From the NCBI GenBank assembly GCA_964568455.1, contig CAZMPJ010000009.1, positions 15,532-79,531 of the forward strand: a DNA stretch of 64,000 bases. The letters are read 5' to 3'. Under the pieces are notes generated by a model. It saw only the letters and a program-made list of their open reading frames with translations. It was not told the origin of the DNA and did not search any database. Below are positions 1-7,785 of this stretch, piece after piece. This DNA is from CAZMPJ01 sp964568455. Lineage in GTDB: Bacteria > Margulisbacteria > WOR-1 > O2-12-FULL-45-9. A program made the position numbers and the translations under genes. Every line of letters starts with the position of its first letter. Within the stretch, counting starts at the first letter, position 1.

Positions 1-675
1 AAAATCATTACTAATTATGCCCAAAAGACCGAAGAAGTGAATAAACTTATCGATCAACTGGTTCAAGAAGAAAATAGTTTGCGTAAAATGCTGGGTATGA
101 AAAATTGGAAGAGCAAAATTAAACTTTCTTCCAATATAAACCTCCCTTCCGCGGATCAGGCTAAACACAATTTAAAAATAGCTGACGCAAAACTAGCGGA
201 GAGAAAACAAAGCTTTGAAGAATTAAAAGGCTGGGTCAATACTGTGCGCAGCCGTTTTGTTTCTACTCCTTCGCGCTGGCCGATTTATGGAAGAATTGTT
301 TCTCGCTATGGTTACCGCACTTATCCTTGGCGGGGTTTTCATAGTGGAGTGGATATTTCTGGCCGCTACGGCGCGCCAATAAGGGTTACTGCTTCAGGAG
401 TAGTTAAGTCAACTGGGTGGATAAAAGGTTATGGTAAAACTGTAGTTGTCGACCATGGTTATGGCAAATCAACTCTTTATGCTCATCTATCAAAATATGC
501 GGTAAAAAGAGGGGATAAGGTTGCCAAGGGTCAAGTGATTTGTTATGTAGGTAATACAGGATATAGTACCGGGCCGCATTTGCATTATGAAGTTAAAAAA
601 GCGGGTAAAGCGGTTAATCCGGTTTCGTATTTGAATCTTAATATTTTATCAGCCAGCAAAATTTGGAGGAAATAA
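1..675 (+). CDS. M23 (LytM) metallopeptidase, 5' end outside window
   Basis: The reading frame is open from the first base, so this is the C-terminal part of a longer protein. The visible part starts with a charged helical, probably coiled-coil stretch (about the first 80 residues) and ends in a LytM/M23 endopeptidase domain. Counting from the in-frame GTG at 37, the zinc ligands are seen as HSGVD (H102, D106) and HLHYEV (H181, H183), with H150 in LYAH as the usual extra catalytic histidine. All key residues are intact, so an active periplasmic peptidoglycan cross-link hydrolase is expected. The N-terminal membrane anchor or signal peptide would lie upstream. The next gene is a bactofilin only 2 bp away; M23 peptidase-bactofilin pairs are known in cell-shape control, for example in Helicobacter. 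The domain call is secure; the exact cell-wall role is inferred. Confidence 0.93.
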   Translation, partial: KIITNYAQKTEEVNKLIDQLVQEENSLRKMLGMKNWKSKIKLSSNINLPSADQAKHNLKIADAKLAERKQSFEELKGWVNTVRSRFVSTPSRWPIYGRIVSRYGYRTYPWRGFHSGVDISGRYGAPIRVTASGVVKSTGWIKGYGKTVVVDHGYGKSTLYAHLSKYAVKRGDKVAKGQVICYVGNTGYSTGPHLHYEVKKAGKAVNPVSYLNLNILSASKIWRK

Positions 676-677
676 AG

Positions 678-1154
678 ATGGGATTTTTGAATTATTTTAT
701 AGAAGACAAAGACGGCCATGTTCCTGACGGAATTGACACTATTATCGGCAAAAAAGCTCATTTTAAAGGAGAGCTTTCAACCAAAGGCTCGGTTTGTGTT
801 AATGGCCGGCTGGAAGGAAAAATTAATACTGATGCGGATTTAATCATTGCTTCCGGCAGTAAGATTGTTGGAAATATTTCCGGTGGAAATGTGGTTGTTT
901 CCGGTAACGTAGAAGGAAATATAACTGCGGTGCATAATTTAGAAATTAAAAAATCAGGCAGGGTACACGGAGATCTTGAAGGTGGTCGGATTGTAATTGA
1001 AGAGGGTTCTTCTTATCGCGGCAGGGTAAAAGTTAAAAGTACGGAACCGGTAATTGAAGAATCCGTAGAAGAGCCAGCTCCTCCTTCAGAAGAAAATCAA
1101 ACCGAAGTAAAAGTTGAGCAAGAACCACAAACCCATATGTTTTCGAATGTCTAA
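678..1154 (+). CDS. Bactofilin (polymer-forming cytoskeletal protein)
   Basis: A 158-aa protein with the bactofilin (DUF583) beta-helix core, seen as repeated short Gly/hydrophobic rungs such as GRLEGKINTDADLIIASG and SGNVEGNITAVHNLEIKK. An acidic Pro/Glu-rich tail follows (last ~35 residues). The start is ATG 678, because GGAGGA at 665-670 sits 7 bp upstream and the previous stop is at 673-675; an in-frame TTG at 663 is unlikely. Bactofilins self-assemble into membrane-associated filaments without nucleotide. The adjoining M23 peptidase suggests local control of peptidoglycan trimming. The 3' end overlaps rsmI by 8 bp, which indicates one transcript with translational coupling. Confidence 0.92.
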   Translation: MGFLNYFIEDKDGHVPDGIDTIIGKKAHFKGELSTKGSVCVNGRLEGKINTDADLIIASGSKIVGNISGGNVVVSGNVEGNITAVHNLEIKKSGRVHGDLEGGRIVIEEGSSYRGRVKVKSTEPVIEESVEEPAPPSEENQTEVKVEQEPQTHMFSNV

Positions 1155-1845
1155 GCTCTTTGTAGTTGCCACTCCAATTGGAAATCTGGAAGACATGACT
1201 TATCGTGCAGTGCGCATTTTATCTGAAGTTGACTTAATTGCTGCTGAAGACACTCGAAAAACAAAAACCCTCTTAACCAGATACAATATTAGTACTCCTA
1301 TGACGTCTTATCATAAATTTAATATTAGAGCTAAGACCGATGGCTTGATTGAGCAAATTAAAAATGGCAAAAACATTGCTTTAGTCTCTGATGCTGGAAC
1401 TCCGGGGATTTCTGACCCTGGGTGGGAGATTATCAGAGGATCAGTTAATCAGAATATTGGGGTTGAGGTTATTCCTGGTGCTTGCGCTGCAATCGCGGCA
1501 TTAGTTGGTTCGGGTTTGTCGACGGATAAATTTGTTTTTGAAGGTTTTTTACCTAAAAAACCGGGCAAAAAGAAAAAGGCGCTTGAAGCGTTAAAGCTAG
1601 ATCCAAGAACAATTTTAATTTATGAATCTCCTTACCGGGTTAAAAAAACATTAGCAGACATTTTTGCTATAATGGGTAACAGGAAAGTTGCTATTTGCCG
1701 CGAGTTAACTAAAAAGTTTGAAGAAATTATCCGTGGCAATGTTGAGGAGGTGATGGAGAAAATAAAAGAGCGTAATCTTAAGGGGGAAGTGGTGGTGGTT
1801 GTTTCAGGGTTCTATCAAGAAGCTCAACGGGAGAGACGTAGTTAA
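1147..1845 (+). CDS. rsmI: 16S rRNA 2'-O-ribose methyltransferase RsmI
   Basis: A 232-aa tetrapyrrole-methylase-fold protein that methylates the 2'-OH of C1402 in 16S rRNA using S-adenosylmethionine. Diagnostic stretches are VVATPIGNLEDMTYRAV at the N-terminus, AAEDTRKTKTLL, and the SAM-pocket segment LVSDAGTPGISDPG. ATG 1147 gives the standard family N-terminus MSKLFVVATPIGNL; the longer frame from 1114 would add residues lying inside the bactofilin tail. Its start overlaps the bactofilin stop by 8 bp. A short GTGGG/CCCAC hairpin (1849-1865) follows the stop but lacks a strong T-run, so termination there is uncertain. Confidence 0.95.
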   Translation: MSKLFVVATPIGNLEDMTYRAVRILSEVDLIAAEDTRKTKTLLTRYNISTPMTSYHKFNIRAKTDGLIEQIKNGKNIALVSDAGTPGISDPGWEIIRGSVNQNIGVEVIPGACAAIAALVGSGLSTDKFVFEGFLPKKPGKKKKALEALKLDPRTILIYESPYRVKKTLADIFAIMGNRKVAICRELTKKFEEIIRGNVEEVMEKIKERNLKGEVVVVVSGFYQEAQRERRS

Positions 1846-1886
1846 GTAGTGGGTTCTATTCCCACCTTGGTTTGAATAAAATGATT

Positions 1887-1972
1887 CAATGACGAAATTC
1901 GAATGACGAAAGAATGATCAATTGATCAATTTTAAAATTAACTCGTCATTCGTCATTGATAAATTTGTCATT
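1887..1972. repeat. Imperfect palindrome built from TGACGAATGACGA units
   Basis: In the rsmI-TonB receptor gap, 1887-1909 contains CAATGACGAA and GAATGACGA, and 1943-1972 contains the complement (TCGTCATTCGTCATTG and TTTGTCATT). The arms can fold around an AT-rich core with TGATCAATTGATCA. The unit resembles the TGACAAA repeats that flank the four-helix-bundle gene near 56.3 kb, so this may be an empty, MITE-like relative. I see no coding capacity in the gap. Confidence 0.6.
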
Positions 1973-2025
1973 AGAAAAAAGGGTTTCCCGAAACTCTGTA
2001 CTTAATTTATAGGAGGTATAGAGTT

Positions 2026-3915
2026 ATGGATCAGAGTATCAGATTATCAGGTTATCAGATTATCAGGTTTATTATAATAGTTTTCCTTCATTTGTCATTT
2101 TTAATTTGTCATTTGTCATTAGCAGATCAGGTTTTGCGTTTTTACGGTGAAGAAGTTGTTATTACCGCCTCGCGACTGCCGCAGCAGCTAGAAAGATCTC
2201 CCTGGAATGTTACGGTCATAAAAGAAGACCAGATAAAAACTTTTAAAGCCGAGACTTTGGGAGAAGTGCTGCGTTTTGTGCCAGGAATTGATGTTTATGC
2301 TACAGGTGGACAGGGTGCTTTGGTTACCGAAAGGATTAAAGGTTCCAATGCTTCCCAGGTTTTAGTTTTAATTGACGGCAATCGTATTAATAGTCCGCTT
2401 TTAGGAACTGCTGACCTGGGTGATATTATGCTTTCGGATGTGGAGAGGATTGAAGTAGTCTCATCGCCGCTATCAGCCATGTATGGTTCTGATGCAATTA
2501 GCGGGGTAATCAATGTTATTACCAAAAAAGCTGCTACTGATTCTCCTTTTCAAGCAGGTTTAACAGTTGGTAGCTTTGGTAAGTATAAATTAAATTTTTC
2601 AACTGGCAACGATGGTTATGTTTTAAGTGCGGATTATGACAAAACCAATGGTTTCCGCACCAATAGTGATTATCTAGGCCAGAATTATGCTTTTAGTAAA
2701 TATTTTGGAGATTTTAGAGCAGGGATTGAATATTATACTGCAGATAAAGGAGTCCCAGGAGTTCCCAATGCTGGTGATCCTACTTCTGCATCAACTCCCG
2801 ATAATCGTCAGCAAGATAAGAATACCAATCTTTATGTTGATTATAATAAACAATTTGGCAATTCAAATTTAGCCACAAAAGTTTATCAATATTCAACTGA
2901 ACAGAAGTATCACGAATATAATTTTACTACTACGGCTTTTTCAGATTATACTTATACTACTGGGCAAACTGGAGTAACTATTCAAGACAGTATTGAACTT
3001 CCAAAAAATTCCAGTTTGGTTTTGGGCTTAGAATATCATCGTGATCAGGGTACTAGTTCAAATATTGGCACGCGCGAAGTTAATTCCTATGCTTTTTATT
3101 TAGGAACAGAAACACAAAAAGGACCAGTTACTTTTGATTTTGGGGTAAGGCGCGATTATCATGGCCAAGCTGGTGAATCAATTTCTCCACGCATGGGATT
3201 AAGCATTAAACCTTCTTCAGATCTTAAACTTTTCACTAATTTTTCCACTGCTTTTAGGGCGCCTACTTTAAACGAGCTTTATTGGAGTGATGCTGTCTGG
3301 CTTATGTATGGTAATGCTAATCTTTTGCCGGAAAGAGCAATAGGCATTGAAATGGGCTTGAATAAACATATTGGTGATGGTTCTGTATTTGGTTTAACCC
3401 TGTTTGCCAGAAGAGTGGTTAACCAGATCTTGTGGGAGTTTAATTCCACGACCTTTATAACTCAAGCTAGAAATATTGGTAAAGTAGATGTGACTGGTGC
3501 AGAGTTGAAAAACAATATTAGGCTTTCTGAATCAGTAGAATTGTTTGCTAATGCCACTTTTCAAACTGCTTTGGATGTAGAAGATACTACTGCGACTAAT
3601 GTAGGCAATGATATTCCTTATTCACCCCGAGTTAAAGCTAATTTAGGCCTTACTTGTGGAGATTTGGCAATTATTGCCAAGCATGTAGGCGAAAGATATT
3701 CTAATGCAGCTAATAGTAATAAATTATCTGCTTATACAGTAACAGATTTAACTTATTCAAGAAAAGTTGGCAGAGTTGATCTGTTTGCTAAAGTTGGCAA
3801 CCTGTTTAATGCGGACTATGCTGAAGCAGTCGGCTGGCATCCAGTGACTTATGCTATTACTGACTATCCTATGCCCGGCCGCAACTTTGCTTTCGGCCTA
3901 GGATATGAGATATAA
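2026..3915 (+). CDS. TonB-dependent outer-membrane receptor, BtuB/siderophore type
   Basis: A 629-aa outer-membrane receptor. A hydrophobic signal region (about residues 13-33) is followed by a TonB-box-like EEVVITASR and a plug domain with VLVLIDGNRINSP, VERIEVVSSPLSAMYGSDA and ISGVINVITKK. The rest is the beta-barrel with alternating aromatic strands; length fits a small BtuB-like receptor. AGGAGG at 2011-2016 supports ATG 2026. The substrate (cobalamin, heme, metal chelate) cannot be told from sequence, and I found no cobalamin riboswitch upstream. A TonB-like gene follows after 20 bp, so receptor and energiser are likely co-expressed; ExbB/ExbD are not in the window. The signal-peptide codons are made of short DNA repeats (TATCAG and TTGTCATT), which is unusual. 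Confidence 0.93.
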   Translation: MDQSIRLSGYQIIRFIIIVFLHLSFLICHLSLADQVLRFYGEEVVITASRLPQQLERSPWNVTVIKEDQIKTFKAETLGEVLRFVPGIDVYATGGQGALVTERIKGSNASQVLVLIDGNRINSPLLGTADLGDIMLSDVERIEVVSSPLSAMYGSDAISGVINVITKKAATDSPFQAGLTVGSFGKYKLNFSTGNDGYVLSADYDKTNGFRTNSDYLGQNYAFSKYFGDFRAGIEYYTADKGVPGVPNAGDPTSASTPDNRQQDKNTNLYVDYNKQFGNSNLATKVYQYSTEQKYHEYNFTTTAFSDYTYTTGQTGVTIQDSIELPKNSSLVLGLEYHRDQGTSSNIGTREVNSYAFYLGTETQKGPVTFDFGVRRDYHGQAGESISPRMGLSIKPSSDLKLFTNFSTAFRAPTLNELYWSDAVWLMYGNANLLPERAIGIEMGLNKHIGDGSVFGLTLFARRVVNQILWEFNSTTFITQARNIGKVDVTGAELKNNIRLSESVELFANATFQTALDVEDTTATNVGNDIPYSPRVKANLGLTCGDLAIIAKHVGERYSNAANSNKLSAYTVTDLTYSRKVGRVDLFAKVGNLFNADYAEAVGWHPVTYAITDYPMPGRNFAFGLGYEI

Positions 3916-3935
3916 TTAATAAGGAGGACTAGAAA

Positions 3936-4439
3936 ATGAAGACGAATAATTTAGTTTTAGTTTCAATAGGAATCATTCTTTTAGCAGCGGTTACTGTTAG
4001 CTTTTTAATCGCAAAGCCGGTTGCAATAGTAAAAAGTGAAGCGCCGGTATTTGTGGGAGAAGGAATATGGGTTAAGAAGGCAGTAGAAGGTGTTAGAGGA
4101 GTTGAGATGGCAAAAGAGGGGGTAAGAGGGCAGGAGAAGATAATGAAAGCAACGCCAACTCCAATGCCAATTGTTCCACCTAGTATTACCTATCGAGTAA
4201 TGCCGCAGTATCCGGTTAATGCTTTAGAGCAAGGCTTGGAAGGTGCGGTTTTATTGTCAGTTTACGTTGGTTTAACAGGTCAACCAGAACAGGTTCAAGT
4301 TAAATCATCTTCTGGTTTGGCAGAATTTGATCAATCAGCTATTGCTGCTGTTTCACAGTGGAAATTTAGTCCTGCTTCTCAAGCTGGAGCAGCGCTATCG
4401 AGCTGGTTTGAAATCCCGGTTCGGTTTGAGATTCGTTAA
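3936..4439 (+). CDS. TonB-family energy transducer
   Basis: A 167-aa protein with one N-terminal membrane helix (about residues 6-25), a short periplasmic linker with a Pro-rich piece (TPTPMPIVPPS) and a C-terminal TonB domain: YPVNALEQGLEGAVLLSVYV, then FDQSAIAAVSQWKFSPA. It would couple the inner-membrane proton motive force to the receptor encoded just upstream. The linker is short compared with classical TonB proteins, whose long Pro-rich segment spans the periplasm. AGGAGG lies 9 bp before the ATG. Assignment to the TonB C-terminal family is firm; pairing with the neighbouring receptor is inferred from the 20-bp spacing. Confidence 0.88.
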   Translation: MKTNNLVLVSIGIILLAAVTVSFLIAKPVAIVKSEAPVFVGEGIWVKKAVEGVRGVEMAKEGVRGQEKIMKATPTPMPIVPPSITYRVMPQYPVNALEQGLEGAVLLSVYVGLTGQPEQVQVKSSSGLAEFDQSAIAAVSQWKFSPASQAGAALSSWFEIPVRFEIR

Positions 4440-4440
4440 T

Positions 4441-4529
4441 CGGATACGAAGCCCGTTTCGATATTCGGTAACGTCATTCGGCCGATAAACGAATAACGTA
4501 GCCGATACGGGCATCGTTACCGTAACCGA
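4441..4529. repeat. Dispersed palindromic repeat, family C (copy 1)
   Basis: An 89-bp imperfect palindrome. Its reverse complement matches 54684 onward at roughly 90% identity over the whole length, including GGTAACGATRCCCGTATCGG and ACCGAATATCGAAACGGGCT. The second copy lies beside a four-helix-bundle gene. This copy has no gene inside and sits between the TonB gene and the DUF2905 gene, whose AGGAGGG ribosome site starts right after it. Confidence 0.8.
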
Positions 4530-4548
4530 AAAACAGGAGGGTTTAAAA

Positions 4549-4770
4549 ATGGCAGTAGAATCATTAGGACGTATGGTTCTTTACATTGGAATAGTTTTAG
4601 TTCTGATTGGGGCTTTTTTCATTCTAGTAGGTAAAGTACCATGGTTTGGGAGGCTTCCTGGTGATATTATTTATCGCAGAGAAGGCTTAACCATTTTCCT
4701 CCCCATTACCACCATGCTTTTAGTGAGTGTAGTGCTTACTCTCTTACTTAATGTTGTTTGGCGTAGGTAA
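4549..4770 (+). CDS. DUF2905 small membrane protein
   Basis: A 73-aa protein with two predicted membrane helices (about residues 10-28 and 48-69) separated by the family-typical loop KVPWFGRLPGDI. It matches the DUF2905 family, whose function is unknown. An AGGAGGG ribosome-binding site precedes the ATG by about 8 bp. It is only 9 bp upstream of tRNA-Pro and is probably on the same transcript as tRNA-Pro and queA. Confidence 0.85.
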   Translation: MAVESLGRMVLYIGIVLVLIGAFFILVGKVPWFGRLPGDIIYRREGLTIFLPITTMLLVSVVLTLLLNVVWRR

Positions 4771-4779
4771 AAATTCATT

Positions 4780-4855
4780 CGGGACGTGGCCCAGCTTGGA
4801 CTAAGGCGCTACCTCGGGGAGGTAGAGATCGCTGGTTCGAATCCAGTCGTCCCGA
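4780..4855 (+). tRNA. tRNA-Pro (anticodon GGG)
   Basis: The cloverleaf folds as follows: acceptor CGGGACG/CGTCCCG (4780-4786, 4848-4854) with discriminator A; D-arm with AGCTTGG; anticodon stem CTACC/GGTAG around loop TCGGGGA (4814-4820); T-arm GCTGG-TTCGAAT-CCAGT. C1-G72 and A73 are proline identity elements, and the anticodon at 4816-4818 is GGG followed by G37. CCA is not encoded. One oddity is C instead of the nearly universal U at position 33. The D-stem has only three good pairs. queA begins 9 bp after the tRNA. Confidence 0.88.
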
Positions 4856-4864
4856 TTTTTAATT

Positions 4865-5851
4865 ATGAAAACTTCTGATTTTGATTACCAAGTTCCAGAA
4901 AAACTAATTGCCCATCACCCGGCTAAAAAGCGTGATCATTCGAGGCTGATGGTCCTTCATCGCAAAACCCAAACCATTGAACATAAACATTTTTACGATA
5001 TTGTTAATTATTTAAACAAAGATGATTTGCTAGTTTTAAACAATACTAAAGTTATTCCAGCCAGACTTTTAGGTATTAAAGAAGGTGGCAGCGCGGCAAT
5101 AGAAGTTTTTTTATTGAATGGAAAAGAAAATGTTTGGAAATGTTTGGTTAAACCAGGGAAACGACTCAAAGTTGGCTCTCGAGTTATCTTTGGTGATGGA
5201 AAACTAACAGGAACTGTGGTTGAAAAACTTGAAACCGGAGAACAGATTATAAAGTTTAGTTCGAAATCGGCAATCTTTAAGCTCGGGAAAGTTCCTTTGC
5301 CTCCCTATATTAGGCAGAATCCAAAATTAGCAAACCGTTATCAAACTGTTTATGCGGAGAAAGAGGGGGCATCAGCTGCGCCGACGGCTGGATTGCATTT
5401 TACGCCGCAATTATTGAAAAAAGTTAAAGCTAAAAAGGCTTATATTACTCTTCACACAGGTTTAGGGACATTTCAACCGGTTAGAACAGAAAATATTGAA
5501 GATCATCCTATGCATGAGGAGTATTTTGAGATATCGAGAGACGTAGCGGCAAAGCTTGCTTTGCCAAATAAAAGAGTGGTGGCAGTAGGAACTACTGTGG
5601 TTAGAGCTTTGGAGTCATTAACCACTAAGGCACAAAGACACAAAGGATCCACTAATTTATTCATTCGACCGGGATATAAATTTAAAACCGTGGATGCAAT
5701 GATAACTAACTTCCACTGGCCTAGATCAACTTTAATTATGCTGGTTTCTGCGTTTGCGGGTAAAGACTTTATTATGCGGGCTTACAGCGAGGCGATTGAT
5801 AAAAAATACCGCTTTTTCTCCTTTGGTGATGCCATGCTTATTATGGATTAA
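4865..5851 (+). CDS. queA: S-adenosylmethionine:tRNA ribosyltransferase-isomerase
   Basis: A 328-aa enzyme of queuosine synthesis that transfers and isomerises the ribosyl moiety of SAM onto preQ1 at tRNA position 34. Typical segments are FDYQVPEKLIAHHPAKKRD at the N-terminus, LVLNNTKVIPARL, SAAPTAGLHFTP, HTGLGTFQPV and TNFHWPRSTLIMLVSAFAG. It is full length. The ATG follows the tRNA-Pro 3' end by 9 bp with no ribosome-binding site, so tRNA processing could yield an almost leaderless queA mRNA. tgt, the enzyme of an earlier step in the same pathway, lies 1.9 kb downstream with an unrelated 625-aa gene between them. Confidence 0.97.
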   Translation: MKTSDFDYQVPEKLIAHHPAKKRDHSRLMVLHRKTQTIEHKHFYDIVNYLNKDDLLVLNNTKVIPARLLGIKEGGSAAIEVFLLNGKENVWKCLVKPGKRLKVGSRVIFGDGKLTGTVVEKLETGEQIIKFSSKSAIFKLGKVPLPPYIRQNPKLANRYQTVYAEKEGASAAPTAGLHFTPQLLKKVKAKKAYITLHTGLGTFQPVRTENIEDHPMHEEYFEISRDVAAKLALPNKRVVAVGTTVVRALESLTTKAQRHKGSTNLFIRPGYKFKTVDAMITNFHWPRSTLIMLVSAFAGKDFIMRAYSEAIDKKYRFFSFGDAMLIMD

Positions 5852-5852
5852 G

Positions 5853-5880
5853 TGAAATTTCTTATTTTTCCTGCCGAAAG
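5853..5880 (+). promoter_or_regulatory. Sigma-28-like promoter for the 625-aa gene
   Basis: TGAAA (5853-5857), 15 bp, then GCCGAAAG (5873-5880). The 11-mer AGTGAAATTTC here recurs exactly upstream of the GAF gene at 38400. Consensus sigma-28/WhiG is TAAA-N15-GCCGATAA. The start codon is 6 bp past the -10, so the mRNA would be nearly leaderless. Confidence 0.6.
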
Positions 5881-5886
5881 ATAAGT

Positions 5887-7764
5887 ATGCCAGGACAAGT
5901 ACGATTCGGAATAAAAACTAAGACTTTTAATCGATTGCGTCATGGTCCCGCTTGGGGACTGCGCAAGGCAAGCCAACAGTTGGCTAATATGGCCAAATCT
6001 GGAAATATTGATCAGCTAGAAATTAATGAAGTGCTTGGTCAACATACTAAGCTTACAGATAGATTAATCGCTGTTAATGTTGGCCTTGTAGAAATAGAGC
6101 AAGGCACTTCAGCCAAAGATTTGCGACAATTTTTTAAAGCCTCTTTATATAGCCGCAGAACTGTCTCAACTTTTAACTTTCTTGGGTTTAAAACTGAAAA
6201 AGATTTTGCTCTTGATTTTGGGTCAGTGGCTAGTGCTGGGGATTTGTTGGCTAGTCAGGCTAAAACTCCAGCTTTAGATTATGTGTTTAAATTTTTTAGC
6301 AGCGATGCTTTAACAACCGTGGCTATACTTGGTTTTGCAGTGTTGGGGGGTTATTTGGGCTACGCAAAATGGGATATTGTTGAACCTTTGGGCAATTTTG
6401 TTAATAATTATTTTCCAAATACAATATCTTTAGGTCCGGCTTCAGATAATAATATTATGGATACAGTAGCTTTAGTTTTTACCGGCATGATTTCTGGTTT
6501 ATTACCTACAACTTTTTCTCAATTGCTTTTAAAAAGAGGTAAAGCAAAAAGACTTGCTTTGGCTACAGATCGAGTTTGGAATAGTTTAGTAGGTTATAGG
6601 TTGGGCACTAGAGGGGCTCTACCAGAAACGCTTCAAAAAGCACTTAATCGTTTTAGCGCAAAAGCCAAAAAAACTTACTTAGCTTCTCTTAGTCCGGAAA
6701 AAATTGAAGCAGTGGCCAAAAACAAAAATGAGGCTTATAGAATCTTAGTTGATCATCTTGATACTCCAAGAGAATTTTTGTGGCATATATTAAATGATTC
6801 ACAAACAACTGCAATGTTGCGCGAGAAAGCCTTTGATAGAATAAAAGCTGGTTTTGATAAAGGGCAATTGAAATATCTGCTTGATCATCAAGATGAGAAA
6901 ACTAGACGCCATGCTTTTGATAAGCTTAAAAGTCAAATGGACCGATCTGAGTGGATATTATTATTGATGAACGATGACAATTTTATCAGAGCAACAGCTT
7001 TTGATAGAGTAGCTGACCTGCTTTCTCCAACCGAACTTGAGGCTATAGTTCCAGGATTAATAAATGTTCCTGCGGCTTTGCTTCGTTCTGATGTTTTTCC
7101 TAATGCAAAACTGGCCATGGCTAAAGCTTCGGTAACCGAAGTTGAATGTTCAGAACTTTTAAATATTTTTGTCAGAAACATGGACAAAGAAACAACAAAA
7201 GAATTATTCATGTTTTTGCAAGAGAACTTAAATTCATCTGCAGCAACTGCTAATGCAATGGAGCTTGAAAAGATAGCAGTGGCTAATATGGCCAAGGTTT
7301 CTCGGGAAATCTTGTTTGAAGTTGCCATGAAGCCTATTAACACTCTTAATGCTAGGATTGCTTTTGATTCTTTGGTAGGCAGCGGAATAGTAGATTTTAA
7401 GCGATTAAGGAGTTCAGAGGTGGATAGCATAGCGCTGAAAGCTTATTTTTATGACCCAAGTTCAACTAAAGAAGAAATCGCTCAAGCTTTAGTACGCTTA
7501 TTGCCTAAGAGTGATAAAGTCCAAGTTGGGACTACTACAAAAAAAGAGTGGGGTTATGAGGTTTCTGGCCCTTATAATTTTCCGATTGAAGTAGAATCAG
7601 AAGTGCCAGTTTATGAGGATAGATATTCTGACGCAGATATTCAAACTGCTGTGAGTTTGATGCATCAACTTACAGAAGCCCAAAGAAGCGATGTTTATTT
7701 TGAATTAGCAGCTTTAGATGAAGCATTTGCTAATCGCTTATTACCTCATTTAGGCTTAAATTAG
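5887..7764 (+). CDS. Unknown 625-aa membrane protein with helical repeats
   Basis: I do not recognise a family. The N-terminus is basic (MPGQVRFGIKTKTF). Two hydrophobic segments follow, about residues 139-160 (VAILGFAVLGGYLGY) and 188-212 (TVALVFTGMISGLLP). After that come about 350 residues of regular amphipathic helices resembling HEAT/armadillo repeats, with pieces such as YLLDHQDEKTRRHAFDKL and LLLMNDDNFIRATAFDRV spaced by about 35 residues. The gene separates queA from tgt, which are often adjacent, so it looks inserted. It shares the sigma-28-like promoter pattern with the giant-protein genes further along, and its MPGQVRF start resembles MGGPVRF of the 1,741-aa protein. A peripheral scaffold anchored in the inner membrane is possible; that is inference. 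Confidence 0.7.
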   Translation: MPGQVRFGIKTKTFNRLRHGPAWGLRKASQQLANMAKSGNIDQLEINEVLGQHTKLTDRLIAVNVGLVEIEQGTSAKDLRQFFKASLYSRRTVSTFNFLGFKTEKDFALDFGSVASAGDLLASQAKTPALDYVFKFFSSDALTTVAILGFAVLGGYLGYAKWDIVEPLGNFVNNYFPNTISLGPASDNNIMDTVALVFTGMISGLLPTTFSQLLLKRGKAKRLALATDRVWNSLVGYRLGTRGALPETLQKALNRFSAKAKKTYLASLSPEKIEAVAKNKNEAYRILVDHLDTPREFLWHILNDSQTTAMLREKAFDRIKAGFDKGQLKYLLDHQDEKTRRHAFDKLKSQMDRSEWILLLMNDDNFIRATAFDRVADLLSPTELEAIVPGLINVPAALLRSDVFPNAKLAMAKASVTEVECSELLNIFVRNMDKETTKELFMFLQENLNSSAATANAMELEKIAVANMAKVSREILFEVAMKPINTLNARIAFDSLVGSGIVDFKRLRSSEVDSIALKAYFYDPSSTKEEIAQALVRLLPKSDKVQVGTTTKKEWGYEVSGPYNFPIEVESEVPVYEDRYSDADIQTAVSLMHQLTEAQRSDVYFELAALDEAFANRLLPHLGLN

Positions 7765-7770
7765 TCTCTA

Positions 7771-7779
7771 TGTTATAAT
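7771..7779 (+). promoter_or_regulatory. Extended -10 promoter of tgt (leaderless)
   Basis: TGTTATAAT, an extended -10 (TGnTATAAT), ends 6 bp before the tgt ATG, so transcription would begin at or next to the start codon. No clear -35 box is seen. Confidence 0.6.
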
Positions 7780-7785
7780 TAACTA

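Noticed and set aside
1846..2025. Cobalamin riboswitch upstream of the TonB receptor
   Set aside because: I could not find the conserved B12-box or the surrounding helices; the gap is filled by a palindromic repeat.
2037..2122. CRISPR-like array from the repeated TATCAG and TTGTCATT units
   Set aside because: Units are only 6-11 bp, there are no spacers of regular length and no cas genes; the stretch is coding.
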